From positions 62,001-126,000 of the forward strand of contig NZ_JARYGZ010000003.1 of the NCBI RefSeq assembly GCF_029906645.1: a DNA stretch of 64,000 nucleotides. The letters are read 5' to 3'. The DNA is from Sphingomonas oryzagri (lineage in GTDB: Bacteria; Pseudomonadota; Alphaproteobacteria; Sphingomonadales; Sphingomonadaceae). Both the position numbers and the translations under genes were made by a program. This document shows positions 28,006 to 36,500 of the stretch, one piece after another; positions within the stretch are counted from its first letter, which is position 1; every line of letters starts with the position of its first letter. The notes under the pieces were generated by a model, which was not told the DNA's origin, did no database searches, and worked only from the letters and a program-made list of their open reading frames with translations.

Positions 28006-28698
28006 GGCCTGTCCTTTCGGAATCGGGGAAGGCCCTTTGTTTGGCGTTTACGATGGCCCGCGATTAGTCGGCACTCCGGCAACTCTCTGCTGACCGATTG
28101 CGGGTATCGGAACGACCAACCGCTGCCTCATATCGGCCATTGCCCGTTGCAGGCGATAGCAAGTGGCGCGAAAACGGGTGCCGGCCAGGCAAACTCTGAT
28201 CGCTGGCAAGGGGTCGGGCGAAGTCGAGCGCTGTCGGAATGTCCGGCCGCCAAGCTGGATGCAGGTCGAAGGGGCCAACGCTGTTGGTCAACCCTGCCGC
28301 TTTCGACTCGGCAGCCGGACTTGGGTATCAGACCCCCGACCGCCGCGATTGGCAAGATCGTTGGCTACCATTTGCGCCGAAACGTGAGGCGTGCCGACTT
28401 GGCTTAGATCGTGTCTACTTGACCGGGCAAGATCAACGGTCATCAGAGGATTTGTGGTCCAAAATTTAAAAGCTAGCCATTTTTGCTGCACGCGGTTTAT
28501 CAGCTAGGCGCCAATTGTCGCCGTTCACGCCTTGATATGAAGATCCCAAAACCCGCCATTCGTTCATCCAAGCCGTTCCACTATTTCGGAGAACCTGATC
28601 TTGGCCTTTCACTCTGGCAAAGCTTGGCGGGCCTATTGGCGCGCTGTCATCTTCCGGCGTGCCTGAGAGTTCGCACAAGTGTTCTGGAAGGCCCCTCG
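28006..28698. other. Intergenic stretch of about 690 bases
   Basis: Frames on both strands overlap here but give Arg/Ser/Pro-rich translations with no domain. It must hold the azoR promoter near its left end and that of the DoxX gene at its right end. The segment 28,440-28,490 is AT-rich (AAAATTTAAAAGCTAGCC). Nothing else is supported. Confidence 0.4.
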
Positions 28699-29121
28699 AT
28701 GAAGCGTCCCGATAATCTGCAAGAAACCCAATCGGGTGGCGATGTTGCCCGGCTGACGATCGCGCCGCTCTTTATTTTGGCTGGGCTTGTCCACCTTGCA
28801 CGACCGAGCTTCTTCGAGCCGATGATGCCGGCGGCGGTGCCCTATCCTCATGCGGGCATCATCATGACTGGCATCGCGGAGATCGCCGGAGCCGTCGGCC
28901 TGTTTGTGCCCCGCGTCCGCGCTCTGGCGGGCGTAATGCTCGCGCTCTACGCGGTCTGCGTCTATCCGGTGAACACCCTCCATGCGGTCCATGATCTGTC
29001 CACCGGCACGGATCTCGGCTGGGCGTATCATTATCCCCGGCTGTTCGCCCAGCCGCTGATCTGTTGGTGGGCACTGGCGGCCGGTGGCCTGCCGCGTCGT
29101 AAGACTTCGAGCCCGGGCTGA
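28699..29121 (+). CDS. DoxX-family membrane protein
   Basis: 140 residues from ATG 28,699 with GGAAGG upstream. Four membrane helices; the segment LARPSFFEPMMPAAVPYPHAG followed by GIAEIAGAVGLFVPRVR is typical of small DoxX/SURF4-like proteins linked to redox or quinone biology. It stands before the first sigma-factor-type promoter of the regulon but has none of its own that I can see. Confidence 0.8.
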   Translation: MKRPDNLQETQSGGDVARLTIAPLFILAGLVHLARPSFFEPMMPAAVPYPHAGIIMTGIAEIAGAVGLFVPRVRALAGVMLALYAVCVYPVNTLHAVHDLSTGTDLGWAYHYPRLFAQPLICWWALAAGGLPRRKTSSPG

Positions 29122-29134
29122 TCCCGCTAGCGTG

Positions 29135-29159
29135 CATCCGGCGCAATCCTCCTCCCGTA
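29135..29159 (+). promoter_or_regulatory. ECF-type promoter A (CATCC-N16-CGTA)
   Basis: CATCC at 29,135-29,139, 16 bases, then CGTA at 29,156, followed by TCTT. It points at the DUF3617 gene, whose start lies about 40 bases after the expected transcription start. One of five copies in 8.7 kb. Confidence 0.75.
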
Positions 29160-29205
29160 TCTTCCCTGCGCGTGAAGGGCGCGTGGTCACGAGGAGACGA
29201 GAGCG

Positions 29206-29679
29206 ATGCCCATCTGGAAATGGTATCTGCTGCCTTCATGCCTGGGCCTGACTGCAACCCCGGCTTTCGCCGCCCCCGCCTTCGCGCCCGGGCAATGGAA
29301 CCACGAGACGCGCCTCGTGCAGGCCGACGTTCCGGGCATCCCCGAATGGGTGATCCGGATGTTCGCGGGCCATGGCAGCCGCAAGAGCTGCAACAGTGCC
29401 GCGCAGCTGAGTAGCCATCCCGAAGCGCTGCTGACGGCGGACGACGAGGCCGTCTGCAAGTTGCGGAAATTCTCCGCAACCAACGGAAAGCTGGTGTTCG
29501 ACACCTTCTGCACGAACAAGCGCTTCCCGGACGGGCTGCTGGTGTCATCCCGCGGCTCCTACACGCCGACATCCTACAGCATATCGACGACGAGCACCGG
29601 TACGCGGGATGGCAAGCCGGTCCGTATCCTGACGACAGGCACCGGCAAGCACGTCGCCAACGCCTGCACCAAGTCCTGA
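29206..29679 (+). CDS. DUF3617-type secreted protein
   Basis: 157 residues with a signal peptide cut after TPAFAA. The mature part opens FAPGQWNHETRL and has several paired cysteines and the SYSISTTSTGTRDGKPVR ending, as in the periplasmic DUF3617 family. Function unknown; a periplasmic binding or stress role is usual speculation. Driven by promoter A with the DUF2177 gene, six bases behind. Confidence 0.8.
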   Translation: MPIWKWYLLPSCLGLTATPAFAAPAFAPGQWNHETRLVQADVPGIPEWVIRMFAGHGSRKSCNSAAQLSSHPEALLTADDEAVCKLRKFSATNGKLVFDTFCTNKRFPDGLLVSSRGSYTPTSYSISTTSTGTRDGKPVRILTTGTGKHVANACTKS

Positions 29680-29685
29680 GCCATC

Positions 29686-30099
29686 ATGATTGGCACATGG
29701 ATATCGACGGCGTTTGCGACCGGCATCAGCTTCCTGGCGCTGGATTCGATCTGGCTCAGCCTGGCGGCGAGCCGGCTCTATCGCCCTCGCCTGGGGCCGC
29801 TTCTGCTCGAGCGCTTCGATGTGGCACCGGCGGCGGCTTTCTACCTGATCTATCTGGCGGGAATCCTCATCTTCGCTATCGCTCCGGCACTCGTGACGGG
29901 GCGGTGGACGTCCGCGCTCGCGCGCGGTGCGATGCTGGGGCTGGTCGCTTACGCCACCTACGATCTCACCAACCAGGCGACGCTGCGCGGCTGGTCGGCC
30001 ACTGTGACCGTAGCCGATCTGTGCTGGGGCATGTGTGTCACAGCGACGGCCGCGACGATCGGCTTCACCGTGGCGCGCTGGATGCTCGCGCGCGGCTGA
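29686..30099 (+). CDS. DUF2177-family membrane protein
   Basis: 137 residues with four membrane helices. Typical segments are ALDSIWLSLAASRLYRPRLGPLL and YDLTNQATLRGWS, both family marks of DUF2177. Function unknown. Second gene of the promoter A unit; its end overlaps the convergent membrane-protein gene by 35 bases. Confidence 0.8.
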   Translation: MIGTWISTAFATGISFLALDSIWLSLAASRLYRPRLGPLLLERFDVAPAAAFYLIYLAGILIFAIAPALVTGRWTSALARGAMLGLVAYATYDLTNQATLRGWSATVTVADLCWGMCVTATAATIGFTVARWMLARG

Positions 30100-30616
30100 G
30101 GCTCCAGACGATCACGGCGGACAGCGCCGCCACGCTCATCACGTTCAGCCGCAGGAAGTGGGCATATTCCGGCGCCGTGAAGCGCCCGAGCGGATCGCCG
30201 TAATGGCCATGCAGCAGGCCGGCGCCTAACGTGACGCCGAGCAGGACGGCGGCGACCCGCCACTCTTCGCGCCGAAACGCGAGGCAGGCGATCAGGCCGC
30301 ATGGGATCAGGAACAGCTCTACGCCGGACGTCTCGCCGAACGCCTTGGTGCTGAGGATGCCGTTGGCGATGCCGGTAAGCGGCAGCATGATGCGGCCGGC
30401 GACCGCGTTTCGCCGAGCGACGACCGGCAGGCAGGCGAAGAAGGGTGTCGACAGGAAGGTCCAGCACGCCACCGGCCAGTCGCCGCCGACGATCCACCAG
30501 AGATAGAGCGGATAAAAGGGCTGGTTGGAGGCGACGAGCAGCGCGATGCGGTTGCACGCTGCCGTCAGCGGATCGGAATGCGCCGCATAGTTGCCGAGGC
30601 GCCGGACTAGGCTCAC
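30065..30616 (-). CDS. Membrane protein, last gene of promoter B unit
   Basis: 183 residues from GTG 30,616, whose GTGA overlaps the stop of the methyltransferase gene, so translation is coupled. About five membrane helices, with NQPFYPLYLWWIVGGDWP near the start. I do not recognise the family. Its fixed place behind a Cfa-like methyltransferase suggests a membrane-lipid role. Confidence 0.7.
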   Translation of the reverse strand: MSLVRRLGNYAAHSDPLTAACNRIALLVASNQPFYPLYLWWIVGGDWPVACWTFLSTPFFACLPVVARRNAVAGRIMLPLTGIANGILSTKAFGETSGVELFLIPCGLIACLAFRREEWRVAAVLLGVTLGAGLLHGHYGDPLGRFTAPEYAHFLRLNVMSVAALSAVIVWSLSRARASSAPR

Positions 30617-31647
30617 GCGGAACTGGCGACGGGGCGAAGACGATAATGGCTCACGCCCCATTCCTCGCCGCCCGCATGGCCGAAGAGACCGGCGGTCGCG
30701 AGATAGAAGAGCCGCCAGCGGCGGCGCCAGAGCTTCGCCTGATCGCCATAGACTTCGCGCAGCACGGCATCGATCTCCGTACGGTTGGCGTCGAAGCGGG
30801 CGAGCCACTGTTCGGCAGTGCGCTGATAGTGGCGGCCGTTCCAGCGCCATTGCTCCTCGACCTCGAAGCAGTCTGGGAAATGTCCGATCAGGCCATGGCT
30901 CGGCATGATCCCGCCGGTGAAGAAATGCTGTGCGATCCAGTCGGTCTGGTCCGCCTTGTCGAAGCGATAGGGCTGGCTCCGGTGGCTGAACACATGGAGG
31001 AACATCCGGCCCTCCGGATTGAGCCAGCCCCTCGCGCGATCGAGCAGCGCTTTCCAGTTGGACATATGCTCGAACATCTCGACCGAGACGATCCGGTCGA
31101 AGGTGCCGGTCGACTGGAAGTCGTTCATGTCGGCGGTGACGACGAGGAGATTGGTGATGCCGGCCGCCTCGGCTAGTTTCTCGATATGGCGCCGCTGCGG
31201 GGCGGAGTTCGACACTGCGACGATCCGTGATCGCGGGAAGCGCTCCGCCATGAACAGGGTCAGCGAGCCCCAGCCGCAACCGAGTTCGAGGATCGTCTGG
31301 CCGTCGGCGAGGTCGGCATGGGCAATCGTGTCTTCCAGCGCGAGGATCTCGCCCTCGACCAGCGTTTCGCCGCCAGTCGGGTAGAGGCAGCAGCTATATT
31401 TGCGGCGCGGCCCCAGCGTCAGCTCGAAGAAGCGGGGCGGCAGTTCGTAATGCTGCTCGTTGGCGGTGTCGGTGTGCTCGGCGATCGGATGATCGGCCAT
31501 GGCGCGCGCGAAGGCGGCGTCATTGTCCTTCGCCGAGGCGAGGCTCCGCCGCCGCGTGCCGACCAGGAACTCGACCCCCGCGCGCGTGATGGGATCGGGA
31601 AGTGGTGTCGCCTCGACGGCACGGATGGCGGCGGCGATCGGGTTCAT
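30613..31647 (-). CDS. Cyclopropane-synthase-like methyltransferase
   Basis: 344 residues from ATG 31,647. SAM-binding motif ILELGCGWGSLTLFMAE, then DRIVSVEMFEHMSNW and PSHGLIGHF segments as in cyclopropane fatty acid synthases. The N-terminal lipid-binding domain of full Cfa is short or missing, and the QHYELPPRFFEL stretch replaces the FHYDLGNDFY of the paralogue at 34,671. It may methylate an unsaturated acyl chain rather than form the ring. Co-transcribed with the DUF1295 and membrane-protein genes from promoter B. Confidence 0.85.
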   Translation of the reverse strand: MNPIAAAIRAVEATPLPDPITRAGVEFLVGTRRRSLASAKDNDAAFARAMADHPIAEHTDTANEQHYELPPRFFELTLGPRRKYSCCLYPTGGETLVEGEILALEDTIAHADLADGQTILELGCGWGSLTLFMAERFPRSRIVAVSNSAPQRRHIEKLAEAAGITNLLVVTADMNDFQSTGTFDRIVSVEMFEHMSNWKALLDRARGWLNPEGRMFLHVFSHRSQPYRFDKADQTDWIAQHFFTGGIMPSHGLIGHFPDCFEVEEQWRWNGRHYQRTAEQWLARFDANRTEIDAVLREVYGDQAKLWRRRWRLFYLATAGLFGHAGGEEWGVSHYRLRPVASSA

Positions 31648-32459
31648 GGGCGATCCTCTTTGGTCGGAGACTTGGGGATGGGCCAGAAGGCGCGGATGCG
31701 CCGCTGCGTCCGGCGGAAGGCTTCGCCCCGCGAGCGCAGCATATGCGCTTCGAGCGGCGGGATGCCGGAGACGTGGACGAGCAGCCAATACATGAAGGCC
31801 GGCCCGCTCAGCGCGAGCCAGCCCCAGCCGAAGCGGCCATCCGGCCCGATGGCGATCATCGTATAGGCGACCCAGCCGAGCCATTCGAAGAAATAGTTGG
31901 GATGGCGTGACAGGCCCCACAGCCCGGCATCGCAGACACGGCGCCGATTGGCGGGGTTGTTGCGGAAGCTGCTGAGTTGCGTGTCGGCCACGGCCTCGCC
32001 GATGACCGCCGCAAGCAGGATCGCGGCCCCGGCTCCGTCGCTCCAGCCGAATGCGGGCGCCGGATTGCGCGCCGCGACGAGGATCGAGACCGACAGCAGC
32101 CACGCCGCGATCGCCTGGATCTGGAGGAAACCGAAGAGGCGCCGGTCGAACCGGTCTCCCCATTCGCGGCGCAACTCTGCATAGCGCGGATCGTCCTGGC
32201 CACCCTTGGTTCTGAGCGCGATGTGTGTGCCCAATCGCAGCGACCAGCCGCCTACCAGCAGCGCAACCAACTCTTGCCGCTTGCCCGGCGACCCATCGAT
32301 TGGTGCCAGCGCCGATACTACGCCGGCCAGTCCTATCGCGTAGGACCAGATCACGTCCGTCCAGCCCGATCGGCCGGGCCTGCGGGCGATCGCCCATGCT
32401 CCCGCCATCGCGATCGAGAGCGCGACGGCGATCAGCGCGGACAGGATGACGGGGCCCAT
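31644..32459 (-). CDS. DUF1295/isoprenylcysteine methyltransferase-like membrane enzyme
   Basis: 271 residues if it starts at ATG 32,459. A longer start at 32,480 would put the -10 element of promoter B inside the gene, so I prefer the shorter one, which leaves a leaderless or nearly leaderless mRNA. About six membrane helices and the C-terminal GLWGLSRHPNYFFEWLGW motif of the DUF1295/steroid 5-alpha-reductase-like group, which binds NADPH. Its stop overlaps the methyltransferase start by four bases. Confidence 0.85.
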   Translation of the reverse strand: MGPVILSALIAVALSIAMAGAWAIARRPGRSGWTDVIWSYAIGLAGVVSALAPIDGSPGKRQELVALLVGGWSLRLGTHIALRTKGGQDDPRYAELRREWGDRFDRRLFGFLQIQAIAAWLLSVSILVAARNPAPAFGWSDGAGAAILLAAVIGEAVADTQLSSFRNNPANRRRVCDAGLWGLSRHPNYFFEWLGWVAYTMIAIGPDGRFGWGWLALSGPAFMYWLLVHVSGIPPLEAHMLRSRGEAFRRTQRRIRAFWPIPKSPTKEDRP

Positions 32460-32467
32460 GCCGGAGA

Positions 32468-32492
32468 TACGGGCGGTCATGAATTTCGGATG
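32468..32492 (-). promoter_or_regulatory. ECF-type promoter B (CATCC-N16-CGTA), leftward
   Basis: On the minus strand CATCC (32,492-32,488), 16 bases, CGTA (32,471-32,468), followed by TCTCC. It points at the DUF1295-methyltransferase-membrane protein operon. The -10 lies only eight bases from ATG 32,459. Confidence 0.75.
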
Positions 32493-32508
32493 CCGCCGAT
32501 TTTCCGCT

Positions 32509-32533
32509 CATCCAAATCCGGCCTCGCTCCGTA
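32509..32533 (+). promoter_or_regulatory. ECF-type promoter C (CATCC-N16-CGTA)
   Basis: CATCC at 32,509-32,513, 16 bases, CGTA at 32,530, followed by GCTCC. Back to back with promoter B, pointing at the FAD oxidoreductase operon. Confidence 0.78.
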
Positions 32534-32572
32534 GCTCCTTCAGGAAGCGATTGAGAGAGGGTGCGGAACATC

Positions 32573-33892
32573 ATGCAGGCCGACGGGACGCTCGATATCG
32601 CGGTGGTCGGCAGCGGCATTTCCGGCTTGTCGGCCGCCTGGCTGCTGTCGCATCGCCATCGCGTCACCCTGTTCGAGGCGGACGATCGGATCGGCGGCCA
32701 CAGCCATACGGTGGTGGCGGGCGGCACGCCTGTCGACACCGGCTTCATCGTCTATAACGAGCAGACCTACCCGAACCTGACGGCGCTGTTCCGCCATCTC
32801 GACGTGCCGACCAAGGCGACCGAGATGACGTTCGCTGTCTCGCTTGATCGCGGGCGGCTCGAATATTCGGGCACCGATCTGGGCGGCCTGTTCGCCCAGC
32901 GCCGCAACCTCGCGAGCCCGCGTTTCTGGTCGATGCTGCGCGATCTCGAGCGCTTCTACCGGCGCGCGCCGCGCGACCTGTCGACCATGGGATCGGTCGG
33001 GCTCGGCGATTATCTGGACGGTCTGGGGTGCGGCGCGGCCTTCCGCGACGATCACCTCTACCCGATGGCCGCGGCGATCTGGTCGACGCCGGTCGGCGAC
33101 ATTCCGGATTATCCGGCCGCCGCCTTCGTCCGCTTCTGCGAAAATCACGGTCTCCTCAAGCTCGGCCGCCGTCCCGTCTGGAGGACGGTCGATGGTGGCA
33201 GCCGAGAGTATGTTGCGCGGCTTACCCGATCCTTCGCGGATCGCATCTCCCGATCGCGACGGGTGCGGCATGTCCGGCGCGTGCAGGGCGGCGTCGAGAT
33301 CGATGCGGGCGGTGGCACAGAGCGCTTCGATCACGTCGTGATCGCCACCCATGCCGATCAGGCGCTGGCGATGCTAGGCGATGCGGATGCGCGGGAACGG
33401 CATATTCTCGGAGCCTTCGGCTATCGCCGTAACGAGGCGGTTCTGCACTCCGATCCGTCGCTGATGCCGACCCGCCGCCGCGTCTGGTCGAGCTGGAACT
33501 ATGCTTCGGAAGCCGGGCCGGGCGCGCCGGCGCTTTCGGTCACCTACTGGATGAACCGCCTTCAGGGTCTGCCCGACGCGCAGCCCCGGTTCGTGACGCT
33601 CAACCCGATCCGTCCGCCGGATCCATCGCTCGTCCACCGCCGTGATATCTACGATCATCCCGTCTTCGACACGGCGGCCGGTGCCGCGCAGGCCAGACTC
33701 TGGTCGCTACAGGGCGTGCGCAACACCTGGTTCTGCGGAGCCTATTTCGGCGCGGGGTTCCATGAGGACGGGTTGCAGGCGGGTCTGGCGGTGGCCGAGC
33801 AACTCGGCGGCGTGCGGCGACCGTGGACCGTCGCCGGCGAATCCGATCGCATCCAGATCACGCGACCGGCCGACTTGGCGGTCGCCGCATGA
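32573..33892 (+). CDS. FAD-dependent amine-oxidase-like oxidoreductase
   Basis: 439 residues from ATG 32,573; a GTG at 32,561 in the same frame is less likely because AGAGG touches it. The FAD motif is VVGSGISGLSAAWLL, with the glutamate of FEADDRIGGHSHT, and the C-terminal CGAYFGAGFHEDGLQAG closes the FAD site. It belongs to the amine oxidase/protoporphyrinogen oxidase-like proteins that often stand beside DUF1365 and Cfa genes. It may desaturate or oxidise an acyl chain. First gene of the promoter C unit. Confidence 0.88.
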   Translation: MQADGTLDIAVVGSGISGLSAAWLLSHRHRVTLFEADDRIGGHSHTVVAGGTPVDTGFIVYNEQTYPNLTALFRHLDVPTKATEMTFAVSLDRGRLEYSGTDLGGLFAQRRNLASPRFWSMLRDLERFYRRAPRDLSTMGSVGLGDYLDGLGCGAAFRDDHLYPMAAAIWSTPVGDIPDYPAAAFVRFCENHGLLKLGRRPVWRTVDGGSREYVARLTRSFADRISRSRRVRHVRRVQGGVEIDAGGGTERFDHVVIATHADQALAMLGDADARERHILGAFGYRRNEAVLHSDPSLMPTRRRVWSSWNYASEAGPGAPALSVTYWMNRLQGLPDAQPRFVTLNPIRPPDPSLVHRRDIYDHPVFDTAAGAAQARLWSLQGVRNTWFCGAYFGAGFHEDGLQAGLAVAEQLGGVRRPWTVAGESDRIQITRPADLAVAA

Positions 33893-34680
33893 CGGGCAAC
33901 TCCGCTCTCTATGTCGGCCACGTCATGCACCGGCGCACCCGGCCACGGGAGCATCGGTTGCGTTATCGCATCTTCTCGCTTCTGCTCGATCTCGACGAGA
34001 TCGACCTGCTGGCGAAGCGATTACGCCTGTTTTCGCGCGGTCGCTTCAATCTGTTCGCCTTCCATAACCGGGATTATGCGGCCGGCACCTGCGAGCCGCT
34101 GCGCGTGCAGATCGAGCGATATCTCGTCGCCGCGGGCATGGACCTTGGTGGCGGAGCGATCCGGCTGCTCACCATGCCCCGCATCCTCGGCTTCGCGTTC
34201 AATCCGCTGAGCGTCTATTTCTGCCATGATCTCCAGGGAGCGCTGCGGGCTGTGCTCTACGAGGTGAACAACACCTTCGGGCAGCGGCACAGCTATCTTC
34301 TACCGGTCGAGCAGGCGGACGGGGCCATCCGGCAGGGCTGCGCCAAGCATTTCCATGTTTCGCCCTTCATGGGGATGGACATGCGCTACGCCTTCCGGCT
34401 GGCGCCGCCTGCGGAGCGTCTATCTCTCGCCATCACGGGCTCTGACGATGCCGGGCCGATCATCACGGCGGTCCACAGCGCCACGCGTCGTCCACTGACC
34501 GATGCCGAACTGCTCAAGGCCTTCGCCAGTCACCCGCTACTGACCGTCAAGGTCGTCGGCGGCATCCTGTGGGAAGCGCTCAGGCTCTGGATCAAGGGCG
34601 TGCCGGTGCAGGACCGCCCGGCGGCGCCCCTTCATCCCGTCACCATCGTAAAATCCCGGCAGGAGGCCGCATGTATCTGA
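33889..34680 (+). CDS. DUF1365 protein
   Basis: 263 residues. The start ALYVGHVMHRRTRPREHRL with NPLSVYFCHD and VSPFMGMDMRYAF is the DUF1365 family signature. It has no known reaction, but occurs almost only between an FAD oxidoreductase gene and cfa, as here, and ATGA overlap couples it to the first. It likely acts on the same lipid. Confidence 0.9.
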   Translation: MTGNSALYVGHVMHRRTRPREHRLRYRIFSLLLDLDEIDLLAKRLRLFSRGRFNLFAFHNRDYAAGTCEPLRVQIERYLVAAGMDLGGGAIRLLTMPRILGFAFNPLSVYFCHDLQGALRAVLYEVNNTFGQRHSYLLPVEQADGAIRQGCAKHFHVSPFMGMDMRYAFRLAPPAERLSLAITGSDDAGPIITAVHSATRRPLTDAELLKAFASHPLLTVKVVGGILWEALRLWIKGVPVQDRPAAPLHPVTIVKSRQEAACI

Positions 34681-35894
34681 GCCACGAGACGCAGGCCGAT
34701 ACCGTCGCCTTCCCGCCGGCAACGCCTGAGGCCGGGCCCTGGCTGGTGCGCCGCGTGTTGCGCCATCTGGAGTGCGGGCGGCTGACGGTGACCCTGCCTT
34801 CCGGCGAGCGGATCGCGCATGTCGGGCGGCTGCCTGGGCCGCATGGCGTGATGGAAGTGCGCAACCTGCGCGCCTTCCGGCGTCTGCTGACGCGGGGCGA
34901 TGTCGGCTTTGCGGAAGGCTATATCGCCGGTGACTGGGCTAGCCCCGATCTCACTGCGTTGATCGCGATGGCGGCGGAGAATGTCGCGCGGCTCGATCGG
35001 ACGATGGACGGCTTCTGGGCGGTCCGGCTGTGGCGCCAACTCGGTCACGCGCTGCGGCGTAACTCGACCAGCGGGAGCCGGCGCAACATTGCCTTCCACT
35101 ACGATCTCGGGAACGATTTCTATCGGCTGTGGCTCGACGAGAGCATGACCTATTCGTCGGCCTGCAGGATCGGAGTGGGCCAGTCGCTGGAAGCGGCACA
35201 GGGCGGCAAGCTCGATCGGATCGCCGAATTGCTGTCGCTCGGTGGCAACGAGAATGTTCTGGAGATCGGCTGCGGTTGGGGGGCGCTCGCGACGAGGCTG
35301 GCTCCGCAATGCCGCAGCGTCACCGGGCTCACGCTGTCGGCCGAGCAGCTTGCCTACGGTCGCGAACAGGTCGCGAAGCAAGAGGTGGCCGACCGAGTCG
35401 ACCTGCGGCTGCAGGACTATCGCGAGGAAAAAGGGCGTTACGATCGCATCGTCTCGATCGAGATGCTGGAGGCGGTCGGCGAAGCCTATTGGCCCGTCTA
35501 TTTCGCAAAGCTCAGGGGTTGCCTCAAGCCCGGCGGCCGGTCCGTTCTGCAAGTCATCACCATCCGCGAGGATCGCTTCGATTCCTACAAGCGCAGTCCC
35601 GATTTCATCCAGCGCTACATCTTCCCGGGCGGGATGCTGCCGACGCAGGCCATCCTCGCGGATCAGGCGAAGCGGGCGGGGCTCGCCGTCACGACATCCG
35701 AGACCTTCGGCGAGGGCTATGCCGACACCTTGGCCGAATGGCGCCGCCGCTTCGATGCGGCCTGGCCAAAAATCGCCGCGCTCGGCTTCGATGCCGATTT
35801 CCGGCGGCTGTGGGACTATTATCTCAGCTATTGCGAGGCGGGCTTCCGCACCGGCACAATCGACGTCGGGCTGTATGTCCTCGAACCGGTCTGA
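34671..35894 (+). CDS. cfa: Cyclopropane-fatty-acyl-phospholipid synthase
   Basis: 407 residues from ATG 34,671, with AGGAGG ahead and a ten-base overlap with the DUF1365 end. An N-terminal domain of about 115 residues (GDVGFAEGYIAGDWASPDL) binds lipid; the SAM fold has VLEIGCGWGALATRLA; the substrate side has FHYDLGNDFYRLWLDESMTYSSA and YIFPGGMLPT. It adds a methylene from SAM to unsaturated acyl chains in membrane phospholipids. Its end meets the convergent peroxiredoxin gene without a gap. Confidence 0.93.
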   Translation: MYLSHETQADTVAFPPATPEAGPWLVRRVLRHLECGRLTVTLPSGERIAHVGRLPGPHGVMEVRNLRAFRRLLTRGDVGFAEGYIAGDWASPDLTALIAMAAENVARLDRTMDGFWAVRLWRQLGHALRRNSTSGSRRNIAFHYDLGNDFYRLWLDESMTYSSACRIGVGQSLEAAQGGKLDRIAELLSLGGNENVLEIGCGWGALATRLAPQCRSVTGLTLSAEQLAYGREQVAKQEVADRVDLRLQDYREEKGRYDRIVSIEMLEAVGEAYWPVYFAKLRGCLKPGGRSVLQVITIREDRFDSYKRSPDFIQRYIFPGGMLPTQAILADQAKRAGLAVTTSETFGEGYADTLAEWRRRFDAAWPKIAALGFDADFRRLWDYYLSYCEAGFRTGTIDVGLYVLEPV

Positions 35895-36437
35895 TCACCC
35901 AGCAGGGTGTGCCGCCTGCCACGCCTTGACCGCCGCCATCGTCTTCTCGACATGCCCGGCCGGATCAAGCGCGCTATAGGCGAAGATCACCTTGCCGTCG
36001 GGCGCGATCACGTAGCTGGTGCGATTGGAGCGGGCGACCACTGGCAGCTTGACCTTGTATTCCGAGATCAGCTTCCCGTCCGCCGAGGCGACGGCGAACT
36101 TGTTGCGGCATTCGCTGACCGAGAAGCGATTGAGCTTGTCGATGTCGTCACCCGACACGCCGATCACGGTGGCACCCAGCGCATGGAACTGGTCGCTTGC
36201 CTCGGCGAAGTCATGCGCTTCGACGGTGCAGCCGCTGGTGAAGGCTGCCGGGTAGAAATAGAGGACGACCGGCCCCTTCTTCAGCGCATCGGCAAGATGG
36301 AAGGGGAAGGGCTTGCCGGCGAGGCTCGCCTGTGTGGTGAAGTCCGGTGCGGTGCCCCCGACCGGAAGAGCGGCTTTGCCCGGCGAGCAGGCCGATAATG
36401 CGAGGGTTCCGACGGCCGCCGCGATAGCCCTGATCAT
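35895..36437 (-). CDS. Lipoprotein peroxiredoxin (AhpC/TSA-like)
   Basis: 180 residues from ATG 36,437. Signal peptide with lipobox LSAC, so it should sit in the envelope. The peroxidatic Cys is in AAFTSGCTVEAHDF, with the preceding FYPAAFTSG as in BCP/AhpC-type enzymes, and a second Cys in SVSECRNKFA. It would reduce peroxides, perhaps lipid hydroperoxides, near the membrane. Its own promoter (D) is 25-55 bases upstream. Confidence 0.88.
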   Translation of the reverse strand: MIRAIAAAVGTLALSACSPGKAALPVGGTAPDFTTQASLAGKPFPFHLADALKKGPVVLYFYPAAFTSGCTVEAHDFAEASDQFHALGATVIGVSGDDIDKLNRFSVSECRNKFAVASADGKLISEYKVKLPVVARSNRTSYVIAPDGKVIFAYSALDPAGHVEKTMAAVKAWQAAHPAG

Positions 36438-36466
36438 ATCGTATCTCCTGCCGTTTCTGATCGAGA

Positions 36467-36491
36467 TACGCGCGGGCCGATGAACCGGATG
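36467..36491 (-). promoter_or_regulatory. ECF-type promoter D (CATCC-N16-CGTA), leftward
   Basis: On the minus strand CATCC (36,491-36,487), 16 bases, CGTA (36,470-36,467), followed by TCTC. It points at the peroxiredoxin gene, about 30 bases from its start. Confidence 0.75.
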
Positions 36492-36500
36492 CATCGCGGA

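Noticed and set aside
30613-32748. 711-codon frame spanning two operons
   Set aside because: It is a chance join through the DUF1295 gene in the wrong frame; the real methyltransferase starts at 31,647.
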